Shown here: positions 50,871 through 59,858 of the stretch, piece after piece
Position numbering within the stretch: position 1 is the first letter of the stretch
How the letters are laid out: the number at the start of each line of letters is the position of its first letter
NCBI RefSeq assembly: GCF_900258475.1
Contig: NZ_LT984887.1
Location: 319,303-383,302, forward strand
Length of the DNA stretch: 64,000 nt
Source: Anaerococcus sp. Marseille-P3915
GTDB lineage: Bacteria; Bacillota; Clostridia; Tissierellales; Peptoniphilaceae
Reading direction: 5' to 3'
Program-made: the position numbers and the translations under genes
Notes under the pieces: model-generated
Seen by the model: the letters and a program-made list of their open reading frames with translations, nothing else
What the model was told of the DNA's origin: nothing
The model's database searches: none

Positions 50871-52176
50871 GAAGAGAAGAACAATTCCCTTCAGGTTTTC
50901 CAAAAAGCATGTCGACTATATCAGGAATTGTAAAAATAATACTTATAACATCGCAGAAGGAGCGGTAAGAGCTGGTAAAACTGTTGATAATGTTTATGCC
51001 TTCGCCCATGAATTAAGGACGACTAAGGACAGATTACATCTAGCTACAGGGTCTACTGTTGCAAACGCCAAGCTAAATATTGGTGACGCCAACGGTTTTG
51101 GGCTTGAATATATCTTTCGTGGTCAGTGTAAGTGGGGAAAATATAAAGATAATGAAGCATTGATTATAAAAGGACCCTACACAAAGCAAAGAGAAAGAAT
51201 AGTAATATTTGCGGGTGCTGCCAAGGCTGATTCTTACAAGAAAATACGTGGTAACTCCTATGGAATGTGGATTGCTACAGAAATTAACCTCCATCATAAA
51301 GACACAATCAAAGAAGCTTTTAACCGTACTGCTGCGGCTAATATGCGTAAGTTTTTTTGGGATTTGAACCCTTCAAGTCCTAACCATTTTATTTATTCAG
51401 ACCACATAGATAAATATCAGTCAATGGTAGATGATGGAATAAAATTTGGTGGATATAATTATAAGCACTTCACTATCGATGATAATATCAATATTTCCGA
51501 CCAAAGAAAAAAGGAGATAAAACTCCAGTACGATCCTAATTCTGTTTGGTATAAAAGGGACATACTTGGTTTAAGGGTAGTAGCCGAAGGACTTATTTAT
51601 AAGCAGTTCTCAGACTGTCCGGAAAATTATTTGATTGACGGCAAGCCTCACGAACTACAGATTATACAAATAGGAGTGGACTTCGGTGGAAATAATTCAA
51701 AACATGCTTTTGTTTGCTGTGGTCTTAGTCGAGGCTTTAAAAAGGTCTATGCTTTAAGGTCTGAGAGATTAGAACCTGATAAGCCTACAGATTTATATAA
51801 TCAACTAATAGACTTCGTAAGAGTTATTCAATCTACTTATGGAAACGTCGACCTTATATATGCAGATAGTGCGGAGCAAGTATTAATCAAGGGCATGCAA
51901 AAAGCCTTGTTAGATGCAAATTTAAATATAAAGATTAAGAACTCTATCAAGAACCCAATCAATGACAGGATAAGGCTTGTTAATACTTTGGTCGCTTCTG
52001 ATAGGTTTTTTTATACAAAGAATTGTGAAAGTTTAGTGGATGCTTTATCTACTGCGGTTTGGAAGGAAGAAGAAATGGAAGACATAAGGCTTGATGATGG
52101 AACAAGTGATATTGATACCCTAGACGGCTTTGAATACTCCATTGAAAAATTTATAAAGGTACTGATGAATGTATAG
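50857..52176 (+). CDS. terL: Terminase large subunit
   Basis: A 439-aa packaging motor. The ATPase has a Walker A-like GAVRAGKTVDNVYAF (about 34-48) and IATEINLHHKDTIKEAF; FFWDLNPSSPNHFIY is typical of Terminase_3. The nuclease domain begins IQIGVDFGGNNSKHAF (about 270) with further acidic residues in LIYADSAEQ. It cuts and translocates DNA into the prohead. Confidence 0.95.
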   Translation: MEMIKKRRTIPFRFSKKHVDYIRNCKNNTYNIAEGAVRAGKTVDNVYAFAHELRTTKDRLHLATGSTVANAKLNIGDANGFGLEYIFRGQCKWGKYKDNEALIIKGPYTKQRERIVIFAGAAKADSYKKIRGNSYGMWIATEINLHHKDTIKEAFNRTAAANMRKFFWDLNPSSPNHFIYSDHIDKYQSMVDDGIKFGGYNYKHFTIDDNINISDQRKKEIKLQYDPNSVWYKRDILGLRVVAEGLIYKQFSDCPENYLIDGKPHELQIIQIGVDFGGNNSKHAFVCCGLSRGFKKVYALRSERLEPDKPTDLYNQLIDFVRVIQSTYGNVDLIYADSAEQVLIKGMQKALLDANLNIKIKNSIKNPINDRIRLVNTLVASDRFFYTKNCESLVDALSTAVWKEEEMEDIRLDDGTSDIDTLDGFEYSIEKFIKVLMNV

Positions 52177-52184
52177 GAGTTTTT

Positions 52185-53540
52185 ATGCTAGATAGAGAAA
52201 TTAGAGAGAGGCTGGGAAGCCTTGCCCTCAATATTGAAAATAATTATAAGATATGGCTTGATTGCTACCATGGGGAACCCTTTTGGCTTAGCAATCCAAA
52301 TGACGCTGATAATTCTCAATCCTTGAATTTGTGTGCGGCTATATCATCTGAGCTTGCAAGGCTTACGACCATGGAGCTTGAAACTAGGGTTGATGATGAA
52401 GACCTTGATAAGATATATCAGAAATTTATAAGACATGTTAGAAAGTTTACTGAGTATGGTCTGGCCTTGGGTGGTATCATAGTTAAACCTTATGTTGAGG
52501 ACTTAGAAAAACAGCTTATTGATATAGATATCGTACCTGCTAATAAATTTATAGTCCTTGGCTTTACAAGTTTTGGAGAAATAAACCACATTGTTTTTAT
52601 AGATAGGATCAAGAAAAAAGATAAGAAAGATAAGGATATTTTCTTTACCAGGCTTGAAGAACACAAGATAGGTGATGAATATCTAATCACTAATACCGCT
52701 TATCTATCAAATAACCAAGAGGTTTTAGGGGATAAGATAAGCCTAGAAGTAGTGGAAGAGTGGGCGGATATGACTGAAAAAATGACGGTAGAATCAGATA
52801 GGCCATTATTTGCTTACTTTAAAAACCCACAAGCTAACAACCTAGACCTAGATTCCAACGAGGGTATATCTTGTTTTGCTAGAGCCTTATCTTTGATACA
52901 AGACGCAGACGAGCAGTATCAAAGGATTATGTGGGAATATAAGGGTTCTGAGCTTGCTATTGACGCCGATATAACAGCCCTTAAAAATACTAATGAACTT
53001 CCGGCCGGTAAGGAAAGATTATTCAGGAACCTTGGACTTGATATGGGAGATGGGGGCCGTGATTTCTATAAAGTGTTTAGCCCTCAGATAAGAGATTCTT
53101 CACTTTTCAACGGCTTAAATGGAATAATAAAAAAGATTGAATTTCTTTGCGGCCTAGCTTATGGAACCTTATCAGACATGGAGTTCACCGCTAAGACAGC
53201 TACTGAAATCAACACCAGTCAACAAAGGTCTTATTCAACCGTTAAAGATATACAAAATGAGCTAGCAAAATGCTTAGAAGATTTTGTCGAAGTATTAAAA
53301 TATTGGTGTAAGGAGTTAGGTACTCCTTTTAAAGACGATTGCCAAGTGTCCTTTGACTTTGATGACAGCCTTGTAGTGGATTCTGAAACTGAACAAAAGA
53401 TAAGGCTCCAGGAAGTGGCAGCGGGTATTTTAAAACCAGAAGCCTACCTAAAATGGAGATACGGCGTAACTGATGAGGAGCTAAAAGAAATACAAGCGGG
53501 AGTGTCAGAAGACAGAAGCGACGTAGCTGAGGAAGAATAA
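52185..53540 (+). CDS. Portal protein (SPP1 gp6-like)
   Basis: A 451-aa phage portal. Recognisable are the N-terminal ENNYKIWLDCYHG, NLCAAISSELARLTTMELE, DIDIVPANKFIVLGF and the C-terminal stem and crown with GLAYGTLSDMEFTAKTATEI. It forms the DNA entry ring at one capsid vertex. It overlaps the minor head gene by one base (TAATG). Confidence 0.92.
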   Translation: MLDREIRERLGSLALNIENNYKIWLDCYHGEPFWLSNPNDADNSQSLNLCAAISSELARLTTMELETRVDDEDLDKIYQKFIRHVRKFTEYGLALGGIIVKPYVEDLEKQLIDIDIVPANKFIVLGFTSFGEINHIVFIDRIKKKDKKDKDIFFTRLEEHKIGDEYLITNTAYLSNNQEVLGDKISLEVVEEWADMTEKMTVESDRPLFAYFKNPQANNLDLDSNEGISCFARALSLIQDADEQYQRIMWEYKGSELAIDADITALKNTNELPAGKERLFRNLGLDMGDGGRDFYKVFSPQIRDSSLFNGLNGIIKKIEFLCGLAYGTLSDMEFTAKTATEINTSQQRSYSTVKDIQNELAKCLEDFVEVLKYWCKELGTPFKDDCQVSFDFDDSLVVDSETEQKIRLQEVAAGILKPEAYLKWRYGVTDEELKEIQAGVSEDRSDVAEEE

Positions 53541-55063
53541 TGCTAAGCCCAGAATACATGGAAAGGGTAACCGACCACCTAATAGTATTATATCAAGGAT
53601 TAGAAGATGATATCCTAAAGGATATAGCGGATAGGATAAAAAAGAATGGTTACTTAACGGCCACAGCAGAAAGGCAAGCCGAAGTATTAATTGAAAGCGG
53701 CTATACAACTGATGAAATAGAAAGTCTTTTGAAACCTCATTTTGAAGACATAGACGAAGAAATAACCCAAATAATAAATAAATCAGGCCTTAAACATTAT
53801 GAAGATGAGGCCAAGGCTTATAGGGTTGTAAATAAGAATTTGATTGATCTAACCCAAAACAAACACGCGGAGAACACAATAAACAATGCGGTTGATAGGT
53901 TAATTAAAGGAAATGCAAACATAACCCAATCATTAGGGGTTGTCTGCAATGGAGAGAACGTAAAATTAAATAAATTCTATAAAGATAAGCTAAACCAAGC
54001 GGCCTTTAAGGTTGCTAGTGGTGCTTTTTCTGGTCAGCAGGTAGTTAGAGGCCTAGTCAACGATTTATCTGAATCAGGAATAAGAGTTATTAACTATCAG
54101 AATTCAGGAAGAAATTATACAGTAGAATCGGCGGCAAAAATGCTTGTAAGAACTACTATAAACCAAATGACTGGAGAAATATCTTTGTCTAACGCAGAGG
54201 ATATGGGCCAAGACCTTATGGAAATATCGGCCCACGCTGGAGCAAGGCCATCGCACGCAGAGTGGCAAGGACAAATTGTTTCCTTGTCTGGTGATAATGA
54301 TAAGTATTTAAGCTTAGATGATATTGGATATGGAGATGTGGCTGGATTTATGGGTGCTAATTGCAGACACAACTGGTATCCATTCTTTGAGGGAATATCA
54401 GAAAGGGCCTGGAGTCAAGAAATGTTAGACAATATAGATCCGGAGCCTTTCGAGTTCGAAGATAAGGAATACACCTATTATGAGGCAACCCAAAAGCAAA
54501 GACAAATAGAAAGAACTATTAGAAAATATAAGCATAGGGTTATGATGTATGACAAGGTAGGAGATGATGAAAGTAAGCTTATAGCCCAGGTAAGATTACA
54601 AAGACAAAGACAGCTTTATAAAGACTTTAATAAAGCTGGTAAACTGCGTCCTACTACTGTAAATACTAACGTTTACGGGTATAGTAAGAATAAGTATTTT
54701 GAAGAATTAAAACAAAGCAATAGGTATAAAATATATAAAGAAAGAATATCAGGAACTTACTGGAATAATGCAACCTTTGCAAGTGAAAAACTGCGGAATA
54801 AACACATAGACAAGCACTTAAAAGAATTTGATAATTTGAGTGAAGAAGAATATTTACAAAAAGCAAGAGACTTATTAAATGCTGAGCTATCGGATAATAT
54901 TAAGGGATTCATGACTCAACAAAAATTTATATTTAAGTATAATATAAAAAACAATGAATTTGCAATAGGTAGTAGCAAAGGATTTATATCTACTTATTTC
55001 AAACCTAAACCAGGTATAAAATATTGGGAAGGAGAGACTAAAAAATATGAAATATTCAAATGA
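53540..55063 (+). CDS. Minor head protein (Phage_min_cap2) with toxin-like C-terminal domain
   Basis: A 507-aa protein. The first 310 residues are a Phage_min_cap2/SPP1 gp7-like head morphogenesis protein (EISAHAGARPSHAEWQGQI, GANCRHNWYPFFEG). After a linker the last 86 residues (about 422-507) form a separate domain: HIDKHLKEF, SEEEYLQKARDLLN, YNIKNNEFAIGSSKGFI and TYFKPKPGIKYW. That pattern is typical of C-terminal polymorphic-toxin nuclease domains of the BECR type, which are known fused to MuF-like phage head proteins. The two genes after it look like immunity or accessory genes. The toxin reading is inferred from pattern. Confidence 0.82.
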   Translation: MLSPEYMERVTDHLIVLYQGLEDDILKDIADRIKKNGYLTATAERQAEVLIESGYTTDEIESLLKPHFEDIDEEITQIINKSGLKHYEDEAKAYRVVNKNLIDLTQNKHAENTINNAVDRLIKGNANITQSLGVVCNGENVKLNKFYKDKLNQAAFKVASGAFSGQQVVRGLVNDLSESGIRVINYQNSGRNYTVESAAKMLVRTTINQMTGEISLSNAEDMGQDLMEISAHAGARPSHAEWQGQIVSLSGDNDKYLSLDDIGYGDVAGFMGANCRHNWYPFFEGISERAWSQEMLDNIDPEPFEFEDKEYTYYEATQKQRQIERTIRKYKHRVMMYDKVGDDESKLIAQVRLQRQRQLYKDFNKAGKLRPTTVNTNVYGYSKNKYFEELKQSNRYKIYKERISGTYWNNATFASEKLRNKHIDKHLKEFDNLSEEEYLQKARDLLNAELSDNIKGFMTQQKFIFKYNIKNNEFAIGSSKGFISTYFKPKPGIKYWEGETKKYEIFK

Positions 55064-55301
55064 TGAGGAAATGATTTATCCTATTGACTGTCCAGTTTGT
55101 GGGAATAAAGTTGACTTTTTTGATATTTGTACAGTTTGCGGATACCAGAATAGTGGGGATAAAGAAAAAATCGGAGATCCTATTGGACCTAATAAGGTCA
55201 CACTTAAAGAAGCAATTGAAAACTATAAAGAACTTGGTATTTCTGACCCAAATGATGATTATTGTAAAATTATTTTAAAAGAAAGAAATAAAAATGATTG
55301 A
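55047..55301 (+). CDS. Cys-rich CPCC-type protein, candidate immunity protein
   Basis: An 84-aa zinc-binding protein: DCPVCGNKVDFFDICTVCGY, then GPNKVTLKEAIENYKELG, matching the Cys_rich_CPCC family (CPxCG, ICxVC, then N-x-x-S/T-L-x-E-A-x-x-N-Y-x-x-G). This family often sits beside polymorphic toxins. It overlaps the end of the minor head gene by 17 bp, so it is made together with the toxin-like domain. The immunity role is inferred. Confidence 0.75.
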   Translation: MKYSNDEEMIYPIDCPVCGNKVDFFDICTVCGYQNSGDKEKIGDPIGPNKVTLKEAIENYKELGISDPNDDYCKIILKERNKND

Positions 55302-55620
55302 AAATTTTAAAATCATATTAAAAATTCTAACATCTTTAAACAAATCACTTGACGAAGAATATTTTGATTCAGACTTAATATCTGCTAGTACACTAGGAAT
55401 TACAGAAATGAGAAGAAATAATCTTCTTGAAATGTTATATGACGCTGGTTATATTAAAGGATTGACAATCAAGTATTATGTAGACGGAGACTTTGTAGTT
55501 ACTAATTTAGATAAAACTAAAATAACTTTAAAGGGTTTAGAATATTTAGAAACTAATACAATATTTAAAAGGATTCAAAAAGCGGCAAAAGGAATTAACG
55601 AAATGATTCCTGGAGCATAG
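55294..55620 (+). CDS. YjcQ-like winged-helix protein
   Basis: A 108-aa protein resembling YjcQ: NFKIILKILTSLNKSLDEEYFD, NNLLEMLYDAGYIKGL, ITLKGLEYLETNTIFKRIQKAAKG. Winged-helix fold, possibly DNA binding. It overlaps the CPCC gene by 8 bp and ends at a terminator. Confidence 0.75.
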   Translation: MIENFKIILKILTSLNKSLDEEYFDSDLISASTLGITEMRRNNLLEMLYDAGYIKGLTIKYYVDGDFVVTNLDKTKITLKGLEYLETNTIFKRIQKAAKGINEMIPGA

Positions 55621-55632
55621 AAATATTAGACT

Positions 55633-55664
55633 AAGCACGCTAGCGATTGTTAGATGTGCTTTTT
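55633..55664 (+). terminator. Terminator after the YjcQ-like gene
   Basis: AAGCAC/GTGCTT stem with a T-run, 13 bp after the stop. It ends the toxin/immunity segment. Confidence 0.65.
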
Positions 55665-55697
55665 AAGTACGAATTTATCTATTATTTAATTATTTTC

Positions 55698-55726
55698 TTG
55701 ACTCGCTACTAAAACAGTAGTACTAT
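55698..55726 (+). promoter_or_regulatory. Promoter with palindrome before the RHH gene
   Basis: -35 TTGACT, 17-bp spacer, -10 TACTAT. The spacer holds CTACTAAAACAGTAG, an inverted repeat suited to binding by the encoded ribbon-helix-helix protein. Confidence 0.65.
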
Positions 55727-55746
55727 TGTAGTGCGAGGAGGGATTA

Positions 55747-55881
55747 ATGGCAGATAAAGTATTAAACTTCAAAATACCTGAAGAATTGCACAAAAAAATA
55801 AAAGAAGAAGCTGATAAAAAAAGCTTATCGATGGCTGCATTAGTCAGGTTGATATTAATTGAATATTTTAAAAACAAGTAA
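55747..55881 (+). CDS. Ribbon-helix-helix regulator (44 aa)
   Basis: ADKVLNFKIPEELHKKIKEE, then KSLSMAALVRLILIEYF is a complete CopG/Arc-type fold. Start after GGAGGGATTA. Probably autoregulated through the palindrome in its promoter. Placed inside the structural module, so it may control the neighbouring accessory genes. Confidence 0.8.
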   Translation: MADKVLNFKIPEELHKKIKEEADKKSLSMAALVRLILIEYFKNK

Positions 55882-55886
55882 AGAAA

Positions 55887-55922
55887 AAGACGGCATACCC
55901 GCAAAAGTACTAGCCGTCTTAG
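55887..55922. terminator. Hairpin after the RHH gene
   Basis: AAGACGGC/GCCGTCTT stem. The T-run is better on the minus strand (opposite the AAAAAG just before it), so it may work in either direction. Confidence 0.55.
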
Positions 55923-56013
55923 CAAGAAACTCTATTTATAAATATAAATACAGTGTTTCTTTATCAACATTGTACTATAAATAGCGGTTTCTTTCAATAT
56001 GAAAGGACTTAAA

Positions 56014-56904
56014 ATGAACGGATTAGTGCAAGTAAAAAATGACAAAGATTATGGACTAATTACAACCAGCAGAATAGTTGCTGAAGGATTAGATAAAAGA
56101 CATGACCATGTTTTAAGGGATTTGGAAAGAATTTTAGAAACCCCAAATGTGGGTTCTCTGATTATTCCAACAACTTACAAGGTAAAAGGTCAAAAAAGAG
56201 AATACAAAGAATATCTACTCACAAAAGATGGTTTCACTTTATATATGTTTAATATCCAAGGATATAATGATTTCAAAATGGCATATATAAATGAGTTTAA
56301 TCGTATGGAGAGACTTCTTAATGGTGAGCAACTAGAGTTAGAAGCCTACAAGTTAGAAAAGAAAACCTACAAGGGTAAACCTGTTATGACTGTAAGAGAT
56401 ATAGTTTATTTAACTGGACAAACTAGAGATTCTTTAAATTGGGCAATTAAAAGGGATGGCTTAGGTTTGTTGCTACAAGGTAGGTCTCTTGAAGATTTTA
56501 GAGAAGAAAATAGTTTTGTTTTAGGAGCAACAAGAAGATTAAATATTCTTTTCAATGAAGATGTATATGAGCTGACAAAAAATCAAAATATACCTGGAGA
56601 AAAGAGAAATAGAATTAATGAATATTTCAATAATCCATCTCTTCCTAGAGAGGAAAAGAGTATAAAAGTAAAAGATGTTGAAATATTACAAAAAGTAGAA
56701 AAGTTGAATACCTTGTATTTTTTAATACAAAGATTTGGTATTGATGAAAAAATGAAAGGTGATATAACTGAAATAATTTCAGAAAGATATGTAGAACTTG
56801 GATTTTTAGACCATAAATGCAGAGATTTGAGTGTGCATACTCTTGAAGGTTGGAATTTAGGTTGTAAATTTCAAAATTTTAAAATGATGATTATAAACAA
56901 TTAA
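56014..56904 (+). CDS. Rha-family phage regulatory protein
   Basis: A 296-aa protein. The N-terminal pRha domain (about 5-95) reads ITTSRIVAEGLDKRHDHVLRDL, then YLLTKDGFTLYMFNIQGY and the conserved AYINEFNRME. A C-terminal region of its own (about 115-296) follows. Rha proteins interfere with or switch phage growth and often sit in early regions, so its place between head genes is odd. The start at MNGLVQ is chosen for GAAAGGA 7 bases upstream. Confidence 0.85.
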   Translation: MNGLVQVKNDKDYGLITTSRIVAEGLDKRHDHVLRDLERILETPNVGSLIIPTTYKVKGQKREYKEYLLTKDGFTLYMFNIQGYNDFKMAYINEFNRMERLLNGEQLELEAYKLEKKTYKGKPVMTVRDIVYLTGQTRDSLNWAIKRDGLGLLLQGRSLEDFREENSFVLGATRRLNILFNEDVYELTKNQNIPGEKRNRINEYFNNPSLPREEKSIKVKDVEILQKVEKLNTLYFLIQRFGIDEKMKGDITEIISERYVELGFLDHKCRDLSVHTLEGWNLGCKFQNFKMMIINN

Positions 56905-56917
56905 ATAGTATTAAATT

Positions 56918-56943
56918 AGGAAGCTTTCGAGCTTCCTTTTTCT
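56918..56943 (+). terminator. Terminator after the Rha gene
   Basis: GGAAGCT/AGCTTCC stem with TTCG loop and TTTTT. Confidence 0.85.
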
Positions 56944-56945
56944 AT

Positions 56946-57029
56946 GGGAAGATACCTAAGTGGAAAACGGGGCGGTCTGTAAAACCGTTAGCTATGCTTT
57001 CGTGGGTTCGAATCCCACTCTTCCCACCA
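56946..57029 (+). tRNA. tRNA-Tyr (anticodon GTA), phage-encoded
   Basis: Acceptor GGGAAGA/TCTTCCC, anticodon arm GCGGT-CTGTAAA-ACCGT, long variable arm, T-arm GTGGGTTCGAATCCCAC, discriminator A and encoded CCA. It follows the Rha terminator by a few bases and lies inside the structural operon. Confidence 0.93.
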
Positions 57030-57113
57030 TGGTCAAGGCGGACCTAAAATGCTGGAATGTTACTAGTCTAAAGTCACAGCGACGACTTAAAAAGCTTAGG
57101 AATAGGAGATTTT

Positions 57114-57680
57114 ATGAAGACAGAAGAACTCAAAGAAATAGGACTAAATGATGAACAGATAGCGGCGGTTTTTAAGCTAAGAGGTCAGGAAGTAGAAAAT
57201 TATAATAATTTAAAAAATGAATATGAGACCTTAAAAACTGAAAACGAAAACTATAAGTCCCAAGTAGCAAGTGCAAACGAGCAAATAGAAGCCTTTAAAG
57301 ATATGGATATAGACTCAATAAAGGCAAGCGCCGAAGAGTACAAAACCAAGTATGAAGAAGCACAAATCAAAGCTAAGGAAGACATCGAAAGAATTAATCT
57401 AAATAATGCTATTGATCTAGGATTAGTAAATGCTGGGAGTAGGAATCTTAAGGCGGCAAAAGCTTTGCTTGATATCGATAGTTTAAAGGATTCTAAAAAC
57501 TTAACTGATGATTTAAAGGCACAAATTGAAGGACTTAAAGAATCTGATTCTTACCTATTTAAAGGACAAGAAGAACCAAAGCAAAGGGGCATAGGTAAGT
57601 CAAGTTCTATAGGTGATAAAGAGCTTAAGGATATGACTTATGAAGAAATGCTTCAAGCTAATAAGAAAGGTGTTTTATAG
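57114..57680 (+). CDS. Phage scaffold protein (GP20 family)
   Basis: A 188-aa scaffold. Phage_GP20-like features: ELKEIGLNDEQIAAVFKLRG, a long coiled coil (about 25-95) and the C-terminal NAIDLGLVNAGSRNLKAAKAL. It guides capsid assembly and is lost from the mature head. 10 bp before the capsid gene. Confidence 0.9.
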   Translation: MKTEELKEIGLNDEQIAAVFKLRGQEVENYNNLKNEYETLKTENENYKSQVASANEQIEAFKDMDIDSIKASAEEYKTKYEEAQIKAKEDIERINLNNAIDLGLVNAGSRNLKAAKALLDIDSLKDSKNLTDDLKAQIEGLKESDSYLFKGQEEPKQRGIGKSSSIGDKELKDMTYEEMLQANKKGVL

Positions 57681-57690
57681 GAGGAATTAA

Positions 57691-58740
57691 ATGCCAAAAT
57701 TATTTGATAAAACTTATTTTAACCCAGAAGTATTTGAAAAATACGTCGACACAATCGAAAGAGAAAGAACAAACGAACTACTTACATCATCTGCCATTGT
57801 AGAAAGGGCAGACCTAAAAACTAGAATGGACGAACAAGTAGGCGGTAATATTATAGTTACACCAATTGCCGGAATTCTATCAGGGGACGCTGACAATTAC
57901 GACGGACAAACAGATATTAAGTCAGACTCAACAAATACTTTCTACCAAAAGAGAGTTGTTATTGGTAGGGCGCACGCTTGGACTGAAAAAGACTTTGTTT
58001 TTGATATTACAGGCGGACACGATCCAATGAGAACTGTTGCTAATCAACTTTTAGATTGGTGGGCAGACCTTAAACAAGATTCACTTCTTGCAATCCTTGA
58101 AGGTATTTTCTCTATGTCAAAGGCAGAGGACAAGAAGTTTGTAGACGGCCACACATATAAAGATGATGTATTCGGTCAGGTAACCTTAAATAACGCACTA
58201 CAACAAGCCTTTGGAGCTAGAAAGAAAAACTTTGCGGCTGCTATTATGAACTCTGCCGTTGCAACTCAATTAGAAAACTTAAATCTAATTCAATATGCAA
58301 AATACACCGACGCTAGAGGAATAGAAAGACCACTTGCCTTGGCAAACCTTAACGGTAGACCAATCATTATTGATGACTCATTGCCAATAAGCAAAGAAGG
58401 GGAATATACAACTTATATCTTTGGCCAAGGAGCTTTTGAATATACTAAGGCTGGTGCTAAAGTTCCTTATGAAACCGACAGAAACCCAATGAAGAACGGT
58501 GGCGAAGATACACTATACACCAGAGATAGGTTCTGCTTTGCTCCAAGAGGTATCTCATTTACTGAGGCTTCTATGGCGTCACTATCACCAACAGAAGAAG
58601 AACTTAAGAAGGGTGCTAACTGGGAAGTAGTTAAGAATGAAGATGGTACATTCCCACTTAACCAAATACCAATAGCAAGAGTCCTAACTAAACTTGAAGC
58701 TAAAAAGCCAGCAGGGGAATCAGGCAACCCAGCAGCTTAA
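57691..58740 (+). CDS. Major capsid protein
   Basis: A 349-aa capsid protein. Position after scaffold and motifs such as FNPEVFEKYVDTIERERTNE, GGNIIVTPIAGILSGDADNY and RAHAWTEKDFVFDITGGHDP support a phage major capsid of the SPP1/A118 kind. Strong site TAGGAGGAATTAA, as expected of the most abundant protein. Confidence 0.9.
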   Translation: MPKLFDKTYFNPEVFEKYVDTIERERTNELLTSSAIVERADLKTRMDEQVGGNIIVTPIAGILSGDADNYDGQTDIKSDSTNTFYQKRVVIGRAHAWTEKDFVFDITGGHDPMRTVANQLLDWWADLKQDSLLAILEGIFSMSKAEDKKFVDGHTYKDDVFGQVTLNNALQQAFGARKKNFAAAIMNSAVATQLENLNLIQYAKYTDARGIERPLALANLNGRPIIIDDSLPISKEGEYTTYIFGQGAFEYTKAGAKVPYETDRNPMKNGGEDTLYTRDRFCFAPRGISFTEASMASLSPTEEELKKGANWEVVKNEDGTFPLNQIPIARVLTKLEAKKPAGESGNPAA

Positions 58741-58759
58741 TTCAGAAAGGGGTTAATTT

Positions 58760-59155
58760 ATGTTAACCTATGAAGATTTTATTAAAAAAAATCCTAGAGT
58801 AGACCTGCCAGAGGGCCTTTTTACGTCCTTACAAAGGAGAATTAGAAGGCGTATAGACTTCTTAACCTTTGAAAGAATAAGGAAAAATGACAAAGACCTA
58901 CAAAAAAGAATAGATGACGTTACTCAAGATATAATTAACCAGCTTTATTTTAATAATAGGGAGCTTTTAATTGATTCGGAGGGTAATTCATCTAGTAATA
59001 TAAAATCGGAGTCTGTGGGCGAATATAAAGTGGAATACGCACAATCAAATTCCTTGTCAGTAGATAAAAAAGATGGATTAGTGGCAGGTCTTATTGATCA
59101 AATGATTAAAGAGGCCTTTGTCCATACTGGCCTAATGTATAGGGGCGTTTATTGA
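58760..59155 (+). CDS. Head-tail adaptor (gp15/A118 gp7-like)
   Basis: A 131-aa helical connector protein between capsid and closure genes. LTYEDFIKKNPRVDLPEGL and RIRRRIDFLTFERI fit the adaptor that sits under the portal. Site GAAAGGGGTTAATTT. Confidence 0.75.
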   Translation: MLTYEDFIKKNPRVDLPEGLFTSLQRRIRRRIDFLTFERIRKNDKDLQKRIDDVTQDIINQLYFNNRELLIDSEGNSSSNIKSESVGEYKVEYAQSNSLSVDKKDGLVAGLIDQMIKEAFVHTGLMYRGVY

Positions 59156-59508
59156 TAACTAACGCCAAGGTTACAATCATAAAAAGAATGGTTGTAGATA
59201 GACAAAACGTGTATAAACCCCTAAGAACTTACCCTTGCCACTGGGAAGAGACTAGAGGGATTAACACTAACCGCACTGGTAGGAGCAAGGATGATATTGA
59301 CGAAATAACCTGCTATATACCAAACGAGCTTTTAAGAACTGTTGACGTTGAAGACCTAGTAATCAGAAATGATGAAGAGATAGATATTGAAGAACTAAAG
59401 ACAGCTAAAGAATATCAGAAGAAATACAAGGCTAAAATAGTAACAGTATCTGATGTCTTCGACTTCGGTTCTGCTAGTATGCAGCATACAAGGATAGGGG
59501 CCAAGTAA
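59152..59508 (+). CDS. Head closure / minor capsid protein 1
   Basis: A 118-aa protein at the position of A118 minor capsid protein 1. Basic N-terminus, then YPCHWEETRGINTNRTGRS. TTG start overlapping the previous stop; no better start exists. One-base overlap with the next gene. Confidence 0.65.
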   Translation: MITNAKVTIIKRMVVDRQNVYKPLRTYPCHWEETRGINTNRTGRSKDDIDEITCYIPNELLRTVDVEDLVIRNDEEIDIEELKTAKEYQKKYKAKIVTVSDVFDFGSASMQHTRIGAK

Positions 59509-59858
59509 TGATAAATTTTTCAAAATTTGACTTCGACCAGGTTAAGGCCTTAAAGAAAAGAGACCTTGAAACAGGCGGAGAAGTACAAAAATTTATAGAT
59601 AGTGAGTGTATAAGGAGAATGGATCCTTACACTCCAAAAGACCACGGTGACTTGATAGGAGCTGCAACAAGCCAAACTAGCATAGGTTCTGGGAGAATAG
59701 TCCAACAGATGCCATACGCTAAAAGGTGGTATTATGAGCCAGCTAAGTTTCAGGAATCACCAAGAAGAGGAAATAGGTGGTTTGAAAGAATGAAATCAAA
59801 CCACAAAGACTCGATACTCAGAGGTGCTGCAAGTATAGCGGGGGCAAAAGCAAAATGA
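59508..59858 (+). CDS. Minor capsid protein 2 / head-tail joining (HK97 gp10-like)
   Basis: A 116-aa protein. CIRRMDPYTPKDHGDLI and PYAKRWYYEPAKFQESPRRG, then RWFERMKSNHKDSIL, are typical of Minor_capsid_2. It joins head and tail. Overlaps on both sides. Confidence 0.8.
   Translation: MINFSKFDFDQVKALKKRDLETGGEVQKFIDSECIRRMDPYTPKDHGDLIGAATSQTSIGSGRIVQQMPYAKRWYYEPAKFQESPRRGNRWFERMKSNHKDSILRGAASIAGAKAK

Noticed and set aside
56960-57151. A 63-codon reading frame over the tRNA-Tyr gene and the scaffold start.
   Set aside because: It is explained by the tRNA, has no ribosome binding site, and overlaps the scaffold gene in another frame.
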